Assembly: GCF_017220215.1 (NCBI RefSeq) | Contig: NZ_CP071131.1 | Location: 372,001-436,000 of the forward strand | Direction: 5' to 3' | Origin: Caballeronia sp. M1242 | Lineage (GTDB): Bacteria > Pseudomonadota > Gammaproteobacteria > Burkholderiales > Burkholderiaceae | Length of the DNA stretch: 64,000 nucleotides | Part shown: piece by piece, positions 1 through 7,739 of the stretch | How positions within the stretch are numbered: the first letter of the stretch is position 1 | How the letters are laid out: each line of letters begins with the position of its first letter | Position numbers and translations under genes: made by a program | Notes under the pieces: model-generated | Database searches by the model: none | Told to the model about the DNA's origin: nothing | Seen by the model: the letters and a program-made list of their open reading frames with translations, nothing else

Positions 1-79
1 CGGTTCCTGCTGCGTACGCGAGCCCGAAAAACCCCAGCGTAAGCGCGCATAGACACGCCTTCAACAACAGCGGTTTCAT
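1..79 (-). CDS. N-terminus of an exported protein (partial, runs off the window start)
   Basis: Only the first 26 codons are present, so the function cannot be called. Translation from the ATG at 79 gives a short basic start (MKPLLLK), a hydrophobic core and an AYA-A cleavage site, which is a typical Sec signal peptide. A GGGAGA ribosome binding site lies just upstream at about 86-91. The mature protein is therefore periplasmic or secreted. Confidence 0.6.
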   Translation of the reverse strand, partial: MKPLLLKACLCALTLGFFGLAYAAGT

Positions 80-330
80 TGCAGTCTCCCAGAGTGAGTC
101 GGGGCACGCTTTGACTTGCCGATGCGGTCCATAAAGTCGCAGTGTCGCAATCGGCCGGATCCAGTATGCATCATTGGCGGCGCGTCGAGCATGGTGTTTC
201 CCCGACCCGCAACACGGCGCGCAGCGTGCGGGACGTGTCTGACGAAAGCGCGTCGCGGCGTGTCGTTGCTGTGATGCGCGAGCGCATCGCGTCGTACACT
301 GATCGAATACGCCGACACCGCGAGGACATC

Positions 331-441
331 ATGAGCAAAACGCAGGATGCCAAGAAGGCACAGAAAAAAGCCGCCACCAAAACGCCAAAAGAAAAGAAGC
401 AAGCGAAGAAGCTCAAGAAGGAGGCAGCGAAGCGGCAGTGA
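331..441 (+). CDS. small lysine-rich protein (36 aa)
   Basis: A 36-residue protein made almost entirely of Lys, Ala, Gln, Thr and Glu (MSKTQDAKKAQKKAATKTP then a KEKKQAKKLKKE run). It is strongly basic and predicted helical or disordered, with no membrane segment. The frame stays open 63 codons upstream, but I place the start at 331, where a GAGG box sits about six bases before ATG and the composition changes sharply. I recall similar tiny lysine-rich proteins as conserved hypotheticals in Burkholderia; nucleic-acid binding is only inferred from the charge. Confidence 0.5.
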   Translation: MSKTQDAKKAQKKAATKTPKEKKQAKKLKKEAAKRQ

Positions 442-1001
442 GTTCGACGTTGCGTCACCGCTGTGAGAAGGCAATGCGTAACCGCGTTTCGAACGCTCGT
501 TCTTGAAATGGAATGTCTCAACGCTTGCCGATTCTGACCAATCGATAAATCGTAGTCGCTCGCCTCCTCAACACACCTATCGCAGACGTCCATCGCTACG
601 GCGCGTCGAGGGAATGTCTGCACGCTTCAAATTACGTTTGAATGCGCTCGCTGCCGTCAAAAGTCTTTCACGACGCTTCAGCCGGTGACGCGTTCACGCC
701 TTAAGGCTGCCGTGCCGGATATATCACACTGTGACGAATTTTCAACGTTTTGAAAAAGCGCACAACGGGCTGTTCCGATCCTCGCGGTGTGAATCAAGAA
801 GAGAATGGCGCCTCTTCTGTCCAATGCACGAACGGATGAATCCTCGCGCGCCGTGCTCGTCGGTAAATCGCGTTCGGTAGCCCCACGCGCCAACGGCACG
901 TTCGTTGCGTCCAGCTAGACACCAACCCTGTCACCGCGTCATCGCACCGGCGAATCTCGACGTAAGGTGACACCGATCGCATCCTTTTCCCGGAGAATCA
1001 A
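442..1001. other. 560-base intergenic region with no convincing gene
   Basis: Short open frames here have no ribosome binding sites or recognisable sequence. A small inverted repeat TCACA-C-TGTGA lies at 724-734. The stretch 735-775 is AT-richer than its surroundings and may hold the promoter of the downstream ThDP-enzyme operon. I could not place a confident -35/-10 pair. Confidence 0.4.
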
Positions 1002-2801
1002 ATGACGAGCCCGACGGTGGGTGACTTCCTTGTCGACCGCCTCTACGCCTGGGGCGTGCGCCGCATATACGGCTATCCCGGCGACGGCATCAACGGCGTA
1101 TTCGGCGCGCTGAACCGCGCCAACGGAAAGATCGAATTCATTCAGGCGCGCCACGAGGAAATGGCCGCCTTCATGGCCTCCGCGCACGCGAAGTTCACGG
1201 GCGAACTCGGCGTGTGCATCGCGACTTCGGGACCGGGCGCCTCGCACCTGCTCACCGGTCTCTATGATGCCCGCATGGATCACATGCCCGTGCTCGCCAT
1301 TTGCGGGCAACAGGCGCGCGCTTCGCTCGGCGGTCACTATCAACAAGAGCTCGATTTGTCCGCGATGTTCAAGGACGTCGCGGGCGCCTTCGTGCAGCAG
1401 GCGAGCGTGCCCTCGCAAATCCGACATCTCGTCGATCGCGCGATTCGCACCGCGCTCGGCGAACGCAGGGTGACCGCGCTTATTCTGCCGAACGATTTGC
1501 AAGACCTCGATTACGAACCGCCCGGCCGCAAGCACGGCACGGTGCATTCGGGCGTCGGCTATCGCGCGCCGAAGACGGTGCCTTACGCCGACGATCTGCA
1601 ACGCGCCGCCGATGTCCTCAACGCGGGCAAGAAGGTCGCGATCCTTGTCGGCGCAGGCGCGCTGCAAGCCACGGACGAAGTCATCGCCGTCGCCGAAAAG
1701 CTCGGCGCGGGGGTTGCGAAGGCGCTGCTCGGCAAGGCCGCGCTGCCCGACGATCTTCCCTTCGTGACCGGCTCCATCGGTCTGCTCGGCACGGAGCCGA
1801 GCTACAAGATGATGACCGAATGCGACACGCTGCTCATGATTGGCTCGGGCTTTCCGTACTCGGAGTTCCTGCCGAAGGAAGGCGCGGCGCGCGGCGTGCA
1901 GATCGACCTGAAGGCGGACATGCTTTCCATCCGCTATCCGATGGAAGTCAATCTCGTCGGCGATAGCGCCGAAACGCTGCGCGCGCTCTTGCCCATGCTG
2001 CAACAGAAGGCGGATCGCGCATGGCGCGAAGGCATCGAAGGCTGGATGGCCGATTGGTGGAAAAAGCTCGAAAAGCGCGCGCTGGAGCCGGCGACGACAG
2101 GCGTGAATCCGCAGCGCACGGTGTGGGAACTGTCGCCGCGCGTGCCGGCCAACGCCATCGTCACAAGTGATTCGGGGTCCTGTGCAAATTGGTATGCGCG
2201 CGATTTGAAGGTCAAGCGCGGCATGATGTGCTCGCTGTCTGGCGGCCTCGCTTCGATGGGCGCGGCGGTGCCGTATGCGATCGCGGCGAAGTTCGCGCAT
2301 CCGGAGCGGCCCGTGATCGCGCTCGTCGGCGATGGCGCCATGCAGATGAACAACATGGCCGAGCTCATCACGGTCGCGAAGTACTGGAAGCAGTGGTCCG
2401 ATCCGCGCTGGATCTGCATGGTGCTCAACAACGAAGACCTGAATCAGGTCACGTGGGAACAACGCGTGATGAACGGCGACCCGAAGTTCGAAGCATCGCA
2501 GAACATTCCGTCCGTGCCCTATCACCGCTTCGCGGAGTTGATCGGCTTGCGCGGCTTTTATGTGGACGACGCCGAGCGCATGGCCGCCGTGTGGGACGAC
2601 GCACTGGCATCGGACCGGCCTGTCGTGATCGAAGTGAAGGCGGACCCGAACATCGCGCCGCTGCCGCCGCACATCACGCTGCAACAGGCGAAGGCATTCG
2701 CCACGACGCTCTTCGAAGGCGATCCGAACGAACGCAGCATCATCGTCGATACGGCGAAGCAGGTGTTGGGCGCGGTGCTGCCGGGGCACAAGGACGAGTA
2801 G
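1002..2801 (+). CDS. ThDP-dependent enzyme, pyruvate oxidase / acetolactate synthase type
   Basis: This 599-residue protein has the three-domain POX/AHAS architecture. The N-terminal PYR domain carries the catalytic Glu in RHEE (about residue 52), and a central Rossmann-like domain follows. The C-terminal PP domain has the ThDP-binding GDGAMQMNN motif (about 444-452), followed about 27 residues later by NNEDLN. It lacks the long C-terminal membrane-binding extension of E. coli PoxB. By family it should decarboxylate a 2-oxo acid, possibly pyruvate to acetate; the substrate is inferred. Fourteen bases separate it from the next gene, so the two are probably cotranscribed. Confidence 0.85.
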   Translation: MTSPTVGDFLVDRLYAWGVRRIYGYPGDGINGVFGALNRANGKIEFIQARHEEMAAFMASAHAKFTGELGVCIATSGPGASHLLTGLYDARMDHMPVLAICGQQARASLGGHYQQELDLSAMFKDVAGAFVQQASVPSQIRHLVDRAIRTALGERRVTALILPNDLQDLDYEPPGRKHGTVHSGVGYRAPKTVPYADDLQRAADVLNAGKKVAILVGAGALQATDEVIAVAEKLGAGVAKALLGKAALPDDLPFVTGSIGLLGTEPSYKMMTECDTLLMIGSGFPYSEFLPKEGAARGVQIDLKADMLSIRYPMEVNLVGDSAETLRALLPMLQQKADRAWREGIEGWMADWWKKLEKRALEPATTGVNPQRTVWELSPRVPANAIVTSDSGSCANWYARDLKVKRGMMCSLSGGLASMGAAVPYAIAAKFAHPERPVIALVGDGAMQMNNMAELITVAKYWKQWSDPRWICMVLNNEDLNQVTWEQRVMNGDPKFEASQNIPSVPYHRFAELIGLRGFYVDDAERMAAVWDDALASDRPVVIEVKADPNIAPLPPHITLQQAKAFATTLFEGDPNERSIIVDTAKQVLGAVLPGHKDE

Positions 2802-2814
2802 ACGGGGCCGCGCC

Positions 2815-3921
2815 ATGCATCTCACCAAACGCGAAGCGCCGATCGAAGCCGTTCGAGCACGCGCCTATACGATCCCGACCGATCGTCCTGAAGCAGACGG
2901 CACCTATGCGTGGAACTCGACGACGCTCGTCGTCGCCGAGGTCAGCGCTGCGGGCAAGACGGGCATCGGCTACACGTATAACGATGCGAGCGCGGCGAAG
3001 CTGGCAGAAGCGACGCTCGCGCCGACGCTCATCGGCGAAGACGCGTGGAATGTCGATGCGCTCTGGTTGCGCATGCAGCAGCGCGTGCGCAACATCGGGC
3101 GTTCGGGGCTCGCGGCCAGCGCCATCTCCGCGCTGGACTGCGCGCTTTGGGATGTGAAGGCGCGCCTGCTCGACATGCCGCTCGCGCGTTTGCTCGGGGC
3201 CATGCGCGATCGCGTTCCCATCTACGGCAGCGGCGGGTTCACGACCTACACGGACGATGAGATTCGCGGGCAACTCGGCGGCTGGGTGCACGAAGACGGA
3301 TGCCGCTGGGTGAAGATCAAGATCGGCACGGAGCCTTCGCGCGACCCGCATCGCGTGGCGGTGGCACGTGAAGCCATCGGAGATGCAGCGGGCCTTTTCG
3401 TCGATGCGAACGGCGCATTCGATCGCAAGCAGGCGCTTTTCTTTGCCGAGCAGTTCGCGCAATACGGCGTGGAATGGTTCGAAGAGCCGGTGTCATCGGA
3501 CGATATCACGGGCCTCGCGTTGCTGAGAGACGCGCTTCCCGCGCACATGGAACTGGCTGCGGGCGAATACGGCTACACGCTCGACGACTTCCGCGCGCTG
3601 CTCGCGCAACACGCCGTCGATGTGCTGCAAGCCGATCTCACGCGCTGCGGGGGCGTCACGGGCTTCTTGCGCGTGGCCGCGCTATGCGATGCCTTTCATG
3701 TGCCGCTGTCCGCGCATTGCGCGCCCGCGCTGCATCTGCACGCGGCCTGCGCCGCGCCGCGCTTGCGGCATCAGGAATGGTTTCACGATCACGTTCGCAT
3801 CGAGTCGATGCTGTTCGACGGCGCGCCGCGCGCCCACGAAGGCGCCATTGCGCCGGACTGGTCGCGGCCGGGCTGCGGGCTCGATTTCAGGCATGCGGAC
3901 GCGCACCGGTATGCGGTTTAG
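2815..3921 (+). CDS. enolase superfamily, mandelate racemase/muconate-lactonising type
   Basis: A 368-residue enzyme with the full mandelate-racemase subgroup signature. There is a KIKIG motif (acid/base lysines, about 164-168), metal ligands in VDANGAF and WFEEP, a third acidic ligand in AAGEYGY, and a His in LSAHCAP. Such enzymes abstract the alpha proton of a carboxylate and either racemise or dehydrate it, most often acting as acid-sugar dehydratases. Dehydration would fit the neighbouring 2-oxo-acid-type ThDP enzyme and the gluconate-dehydrogenase-like genes. The exact substrate cannot be read from the sequence. Confidence 0.85.
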   Translation: MHLTKREAPIEAVRARAYTIPTDRPEADGTYAWNSTTLVVAEVSAAGKTGIGYTYNDASAAKLAEATLAPTLIGEDAWNVDALWLRMQQRVRNIGRSGLAASAISALDCALWDVKARLLDMPLARLLGAMRDRVPIYGSGGFTTYTDDEIRGQLGGWVHEDGCRWVKIKIGTEPSRDPHRVAVAREAIGDAAGLFVDANGAFDRKQALFFAEQFAQYGVEWFEEPVSSDDITGLALLRDALPAHMELAAGEYGYTLDDFRALLAQHAVDVLQADLTRCGGVTGFLRVAALCDAFHVPLSAHCAPALHLHAACAAPRLRHQEWFHDHVRIESMLFDGAPRAHEGAIAPDWSRPGCGLDFRHADAHRYAV

Positions 3922-3943
3922 AACGAACGGCATTCGACATCAA

Positions 3944-4858
3944 ATGACGCAAACCAGAATGATCGACATCGCCATCGGCTGCGGCGTCGCGGCGGCGGGA
4001 CTTGCCATCGCGCGGCTCGGCGGTCGCGAAATGCATCGCTCGAAAAAGCAGACGCACATCGACACGGCGCGCACGTTCAACCATAGCTCGGCGCTGCTCG
4101 CCCTTTCCGTCCTCGCGGATAGCGCGATGGAGCACTATCGCGGCTCCTTCGACAACCCGGCCATGTACACGCCGCTCGTCGTCTCGACGCTTTCGCTGCT
4201 CGCCGGACTGCACGGTGGATCCGACCGCGAGCCAGCACGGCATCCCGTGCGCGATTCGGTGTATATCGGCGCGGCGCTCGCGGGCATCGCGGGGACCGGG
4301 TTCCATCTGTACAACATCACGAAGCGTCCCGGCGGATGGAGCTGGCACAACCTCTTCTATGCCGCGCCCATCGGCGCGCCCACGGCGCTTCTGCTTTCCG
4401 GCGCGCTCGGCGCGGTGTCCGAACGATTGCGCGACGAGCCCGCGCACGAGCCGCGTCTTTTCGGCATGCCGGCCGGACAGGCGCTCGCGCTCGTCACGAG
4501 CGCGGGGCTCGTCGGCACGCTCGGCGAAGTCGCGCTGCTGCATTTTCGCGGCTCGTTCCAGAACCCGGTCATGTATGCGCCGATCGTCATTCCGCCGGTC
4601 GCCTCCGCCCTGCTTCTCAATACCGCGCTCGCCGCGCCGCGCGAACGCCCGCTCACGCGGCTATGGCTGCGCATCACGACGGCGCTCGGCTTCATCGGCG
4701 TCGGCTTTCATGCACGCGGCGTCGCGCGCAATCGCGGCGGCTGGCGCAACTGGAGTCAGAACCTGTTCAACGGGCCGCCGCTGCCCGCGCCGCCGAGTTT
4801 CTCCGCGCTCGCGCTCGCGGGGCTCGCCGCGCTTCGACTGCGGGAGACCGAAAAATGA
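3944..4858 (+). CDS. integral membrane protein made of two tandem homologous halves
   Basis: A 304-residue hydrophobic protein of unknown function with about six to eight membrane segments. The two halves are clearly related. HYRGSFDNPAMYTPLVV (64-80) repeats as HFRGSFQNPVMYAPIVI (200-216). A GFH...RPGGWSWHNLF block (119-138) repeats as GFH...NRGGWRNWSQNLF (254-275). The ATG at 3944 was chosen because the open frame further upstream lies inside the previous gene. Its TGA overlaps the next ATG (ATGA at 4855). That tight coupling to the gluconate-dehydrogenase-like pair suggests a membrane partner or quinone-site role, which is inference. Confidence 0.75.
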   Translation: MTQTRMIDIAIGCGVAAAGLAIARLGGREMHRSKKQTHIDTARTFNHSSALLALSVLADSAMEHYRGSFDNPAMYTPLVVSTLSLLAGLHGGSDREPARHPVRDSVYIGAALAGIAGTGFHLYNITKRPGGWSWHNLFYAAPIGAPTALLLSGALGAVSERLRDEPAHEPRLFGMPAGQALALVTSAGLVGTLGEVALLHFRGSFQNPVMYAPIVIPPVASALLLNTALAAPRERPLTRLWLRITTALGFIGVGFHARGVARNRGGWRNWSQNLFNGPPLPAPPSFSALALAGLAALRLRETEK

Positions 4859-5502
4859 CCACGCTGCCCCGCTATCCCGCCTACGACGTGATGAACAAGC
4901 GCGACACGCCCTCGTGGGACGACGTGACGCGCCAGGTCATCGACAAGCGGCTCGCCACGCCGCACGGCCCGCGATTCTTCGATGCCGTCGAATGGCGCGC
5001 GCTCTGTGCGTTGTGCGCGTGCATCGTGCCGCAGGACCGCGAGCGGCCCGCTGTGCCGGTGGCTTCGCTCGTCGATGCGCGCTTGGCCGAGAACACCGGC
5101 GACGGCTATCGCGACGCGCGCCTGCCGCCGATGCGCGATGCCTGGCGCATCGGCCTGCATGCGCTCGATGCCGAAAGCCGCGCGCGCCATGAACTGCCGT
5201 TCGCGAGCATCGACGATGACGCGCAACACGCGCTGATCGACGACATGCAGCACGGCAAGCTCGACCGCGCCGAGTGGCAAGGCATGCCGCCCGCTGTCTT
5301 CTTCGCGGATCGCGTGCTGCACGACATCTGCGGGATGTATTACGCGCATCCGCACGCATGGAGCGAGATCGGCTTCGGCGGGCCGGCCAATCCACGCGGC
5401 TACGTGCGCATGGTGGCCAACCGCCGCGATCCGTGGGAAGCCGCCGAAGCAAAGCCCGGCCACGAAGACGATGCACGCAAGGAGAACGCCCGTGTCCGCT
5501 GA
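4855..5502 (+). CDS. gluconate 2-dehydrogenase subunit 3 family protein
   Basis: A 215-residue protein matching the small subunit that accompanies GMC flavoproteins in gluconate, sorbitol and related dehydrogenases. Recognisable features are FDAVEWRALCALCACIVPQD near residue 42-61 and the C-terminal GMYYAHPHAWSEIGFGGP block. Classical subunit 3 proteins carry a twin-arginine signal that exports the flavoprotein partner. This one starts MTTLPRYPAYDVM and has no signal, so the complex is probably cytoplasmic. It overlaps the upstream gene by four bases and the downstream GMC gene by eleven. Confidence 0.8.
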   Translation: MTTLPRYPAYDVMNKRDTPSWDDVTRQVIDKRLATPHGPRFFDAVEWRALCALCACIVPQDRERPAVPVASLVDARLAENTGDGYRDARLPPMRDAWRIGLHALDAESRARHELPFASIDDDAQHALIDDMQHGKLDRAEWQGMPPAVFFADRVLHDICGMYYAHPHAWSEIGFGGPANPRGYVRMVANRRDPWEAAEAKPGHEDDARKENARVR

Positions 5503-7147
5503 ATCGCCGAAGGACGCCGAGCACTTTCCGCGCGGCAAAAACGGGCGCGCGCCCGACGTATTCCACTCCGGCGCATGGGTTCCGATGCGCGAATATCCGC
5601 AAGACGAAGCGGTCGATTTCGCGATCGTCGGCACGGGCGCGGGCGGCGGCACGCTCGCATGTCGTCTCGCGGAGAAAGGCTTCAAAGTAGTCGCGTTCGA
5701 TGCCGGCGCGTGGTGGCGTCCGCTCGAAGAATTCGCATCCGACGAGACGCATCAGGGCAAGCTCTTCTGGACCGACGACCGCATCTGCGACGGCGAAAAC
5801 CCGCTCAAGCTCGGCAACAACAACAGCGGCAAGGCGGTTGGCGGCAGCACCGTCCACTTCGCCATGGTGTCGCTGCGCTTTCGGCCGGAGTGGTTCAAGT
5901 CGCGCACGCTGCTCGGCTACGGCGCGGACTGGCCGGTGGACTGGCGCGAGATGTGGCACTACTACGCGCAGGTGGAAGACGCGCTGAAGATCGCGGGACC
6001 GGTGAACTATCCGTGGGGACCGAAACGTCCGCGCTATCCGTATCGGCCGCACGAACTGAACGCAGCCGGGCTCGTGCTCGCGCGCGGCTGCGAGGCGCTC
6101 GGCATCGACTGGTCGCCTACGCCGCTCGCCACCGTGTCCGCGCCGCGCGGCGAGGCGCATCCGTGCGTGTATCGCGGCTTCTGCGTGTCGGGTTGCGCCA
6201 CCAACGCGAAGCAGAGCGCGCTCGTCACGTGGATACCGCGGGCCGTGCGCGCAGGCGCGGAGATTCGCGACCTCGCGATGGTCGGGCGTATCGTGATGGG
6301 CGACGACGGACGCGCGACCGGCGTCGAATACATGCGCGAAGGACAATGGCAGTTCCAGCGCGCGCGCAACGTCGTGGTGGCGGGCTATGCGATCGAAACG
6401 CCGCGCCTGCTCTTGATGTCCGCCACGGACCGTTATCCCGATGGTCTCGCGAACAGCTCCGGCCTCGTCGGCAAGAACCTCATGGTGCAGATGAATCAGG
6501 CCGTCTGGGGAACGATGGAAGAAGAAGTGCGCTGGTACAAGGGCCCGCCTTCGCTTGCGCTCACCGAGCACTGGAATTACGAGGACAAGGGCAAGGACTT
6601 TTTCGGCGGCTATTGCTACATGAGTCAGGGCCCGTTGCCCGTCGCGTGGGCGTCGGTGCAGAACGGGCGTGGGCTCTGGGGCCAACAGTTGCTCGACGAA
6701 ATGCAGAAGTACAACCATCAAGCGGGGTTGAAGATCGTCGGCGAGACCATGCCGCAAGAGCGCAACCGCGTGACGCTCGCCGATGAAAAAGACCAGTACG
6801 GTTTGCCGGTCGCGCGCGTGACCTATTCGCTGTGCGATAACGACAAGCGCCTCGTCGCGCATTCGCTCGACTTCATGAGTGTCGCGCTCGAAGCGGCCGG
6901 CGCGCGCGATGTCTGGCGCGAAACGGACGACACGTGCCATCTGAACGGCACCGCGCGCATGGGCAACGATCCCGCGACGAGCGTCGTCAACGCGGACTGC
7001 CGAAGCTGGGACATCGACAATCTCTGGATATGCGACGGCTCGGTGTTTCCGACAGTCGGCGGCGTGAACCCGTCGTTGACGATACAGGCCATCGCCATGC
7101 GCACCGCCGACAGGATCGAGGCGCTTGCGGCACGCGGCGAACTGTAG
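5492..7147 (+). CDS. GMC family FAD oxidoreductase (gluconate/sorbitol dehydrogenase-like large subunit)
   Basis: A 551-residue flavoprotein. The FAD-binding GTGAGGG motif sits near residue 50 and continues to an acidic FDAGAWW strand end. The GMC C-terminal block has HLNGTARMG and a later PSLTIQAIAMRTAD segment. I chose the GTG at 5492 because AAGGAG at 5479-5484 lies seven bases upstream; an ATG at 5471 in the same frame has no such site. It presumably oxidises a polyol or sugar acid with subunit 3 encoded just upstream. No cytochrome subunit gene is adjacent. Confidence 0.85.
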   Translation: MSAESPKDAEHFPRGKNGRAPDVFHSGAWVPMREYPQDEAVDFAIVGTGAGGGTLACRLAEKGFKVVAFDAGAWWRPLEEFASDETHQGKLFWTDDRICDGENPLKLGNNNSGKAVGGSTVHFAMVSLRFRPEWFKSRTLLGYGADWPVDWREMWHYYAQVEDALKIAGPVNYPWGPKRPRYPYRPHELNAAGLVLARGCEALGIDWSPTPLATVSAPRGEAHPCVYRGFCVSGCATNAKQSALVTWIPRAVRAGAEIRDLAMVGRIVMGDDGRATGVEYMREGQWQFQRARNVVVAGYAIETPRLLLMSATDRYPDGLANSSGLVGKNLMVQMNQAVWGTMEEEVRWYKGPPSLALTEHWNYEDKGKDFFGGYCYMSQGPLPVAWASVQNGRGLWGQQLLDEMQKYNHQAGLKIVGETMPQERNRVTLADEKDQYGLPVARVTYSLCDNDKRLVAHSLDFMSVALEAAGARDVWRETDDTCHLNGTARMGNDPATSVVNADCRSWDIDNLWICDGSVFPTVGGVNPSLTIQAIAMRTADRIEALAARGEL

Positions 7148-7153
7148 ACGACA

Positions 7154-7645
7154 ATGGATCTGCTCAAGGACATCTTCGGCACGCAGGGACACGTCACGGT
7201 GCTACAGGAATGCGCCCGGGCGGCGATCGTGTTTTGCTGGGGATTGTTTCTCGTGCGAGTCGCCGGGCGCAGAATCTTCGGACGATGGGCGGCGCTCGAC
7301 ATCGTGGTGGCGATCATCGTCGGGTCCAACTTGAGCCGGGCCGTCACCGGAAACGCGCCGCTCACCGGCACGCTCGTCGCAACGGCGTTCATGATCGCGG
7401 CGCACTGGGTGGTCGCCCATCTTGCCTCGCGCTACCGGCTGTGGACGTTCATTGCGGAGGGCAGTCCCATTACGTTGTTCTGGCAGGGCAAGCCATGCGA
7501 AAAAGCACTCATGCGATACGGCGTGTCCGAGAATGACATCAACGAGGCGCTGAGCGAGAACGGCGTCGACGACGTGAAAGACGTGCAGAAAATCACGCTC
7601 GAACCCAGCGGAAAGATCAGCGTGTCGAAGCAGAAAACGAAGTAG
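7154..7645 (+). CDS. DUF421 (YetF-type) membrane protein
   Basis: A 163-residue protein with about three N-terminal membrane helices followed by a small cytoplasmic domain of the DUF421 kind. Typical features are VRVAGRRIFGRWAALDIVVAI in the second helix region and the SPITLFWQGKPCEKALMRYG start of the soluble domain. It begins six bases after the GMC stop and is probably the last gene of that operon. The function of the family is not well defined. Confidence 0.8.
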   Translation: MDLLKDIFGTQGHVTVLQECARAAIVFCWGLFLVRVAGRRIFGRWAALDIVVAIIVGSNLSRAVTGNAPLTGTLVATAFMIAAHWVVAHLASRYRLWTFIAEGSPITLFWQGKPCEKALMRYGVSENDINEALSENGVDDVKDVQKITLEPSGKISVSKQKTK

Positions 7646-7739
7646 TAGAAGACGAATGCGAACGGCTTGCGCGGACCGCGATGCGGAACGACGCTTGCTT
7701 ATGTCACGACGTGATATTGGTCCCCCCAGGAGCGCGCAG

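Noticed and set aside
724-734. TCACA-C-TGTGA as a CRP site
   Set aside because: The half-sites are in the opposite order and spacing to the CRP consensus (TGTGA-N6-TCACA).
939-2828. A 629-codon open frame on the minus strand across the ThDP-enzyme gene
   Set aside because: It is antisense to a well-supported gene, Arg/His-rich, and has no recognisable domain or ribosome binding site. Long antisense frames are expected at this GC content.
4937-7192. A 751-codon open frame on the minus strand across the GMC operon
   Set aside because: It is the antisense shadow of two clear coding genes, with low-complexity Arg-rich translation at its end and no domain.
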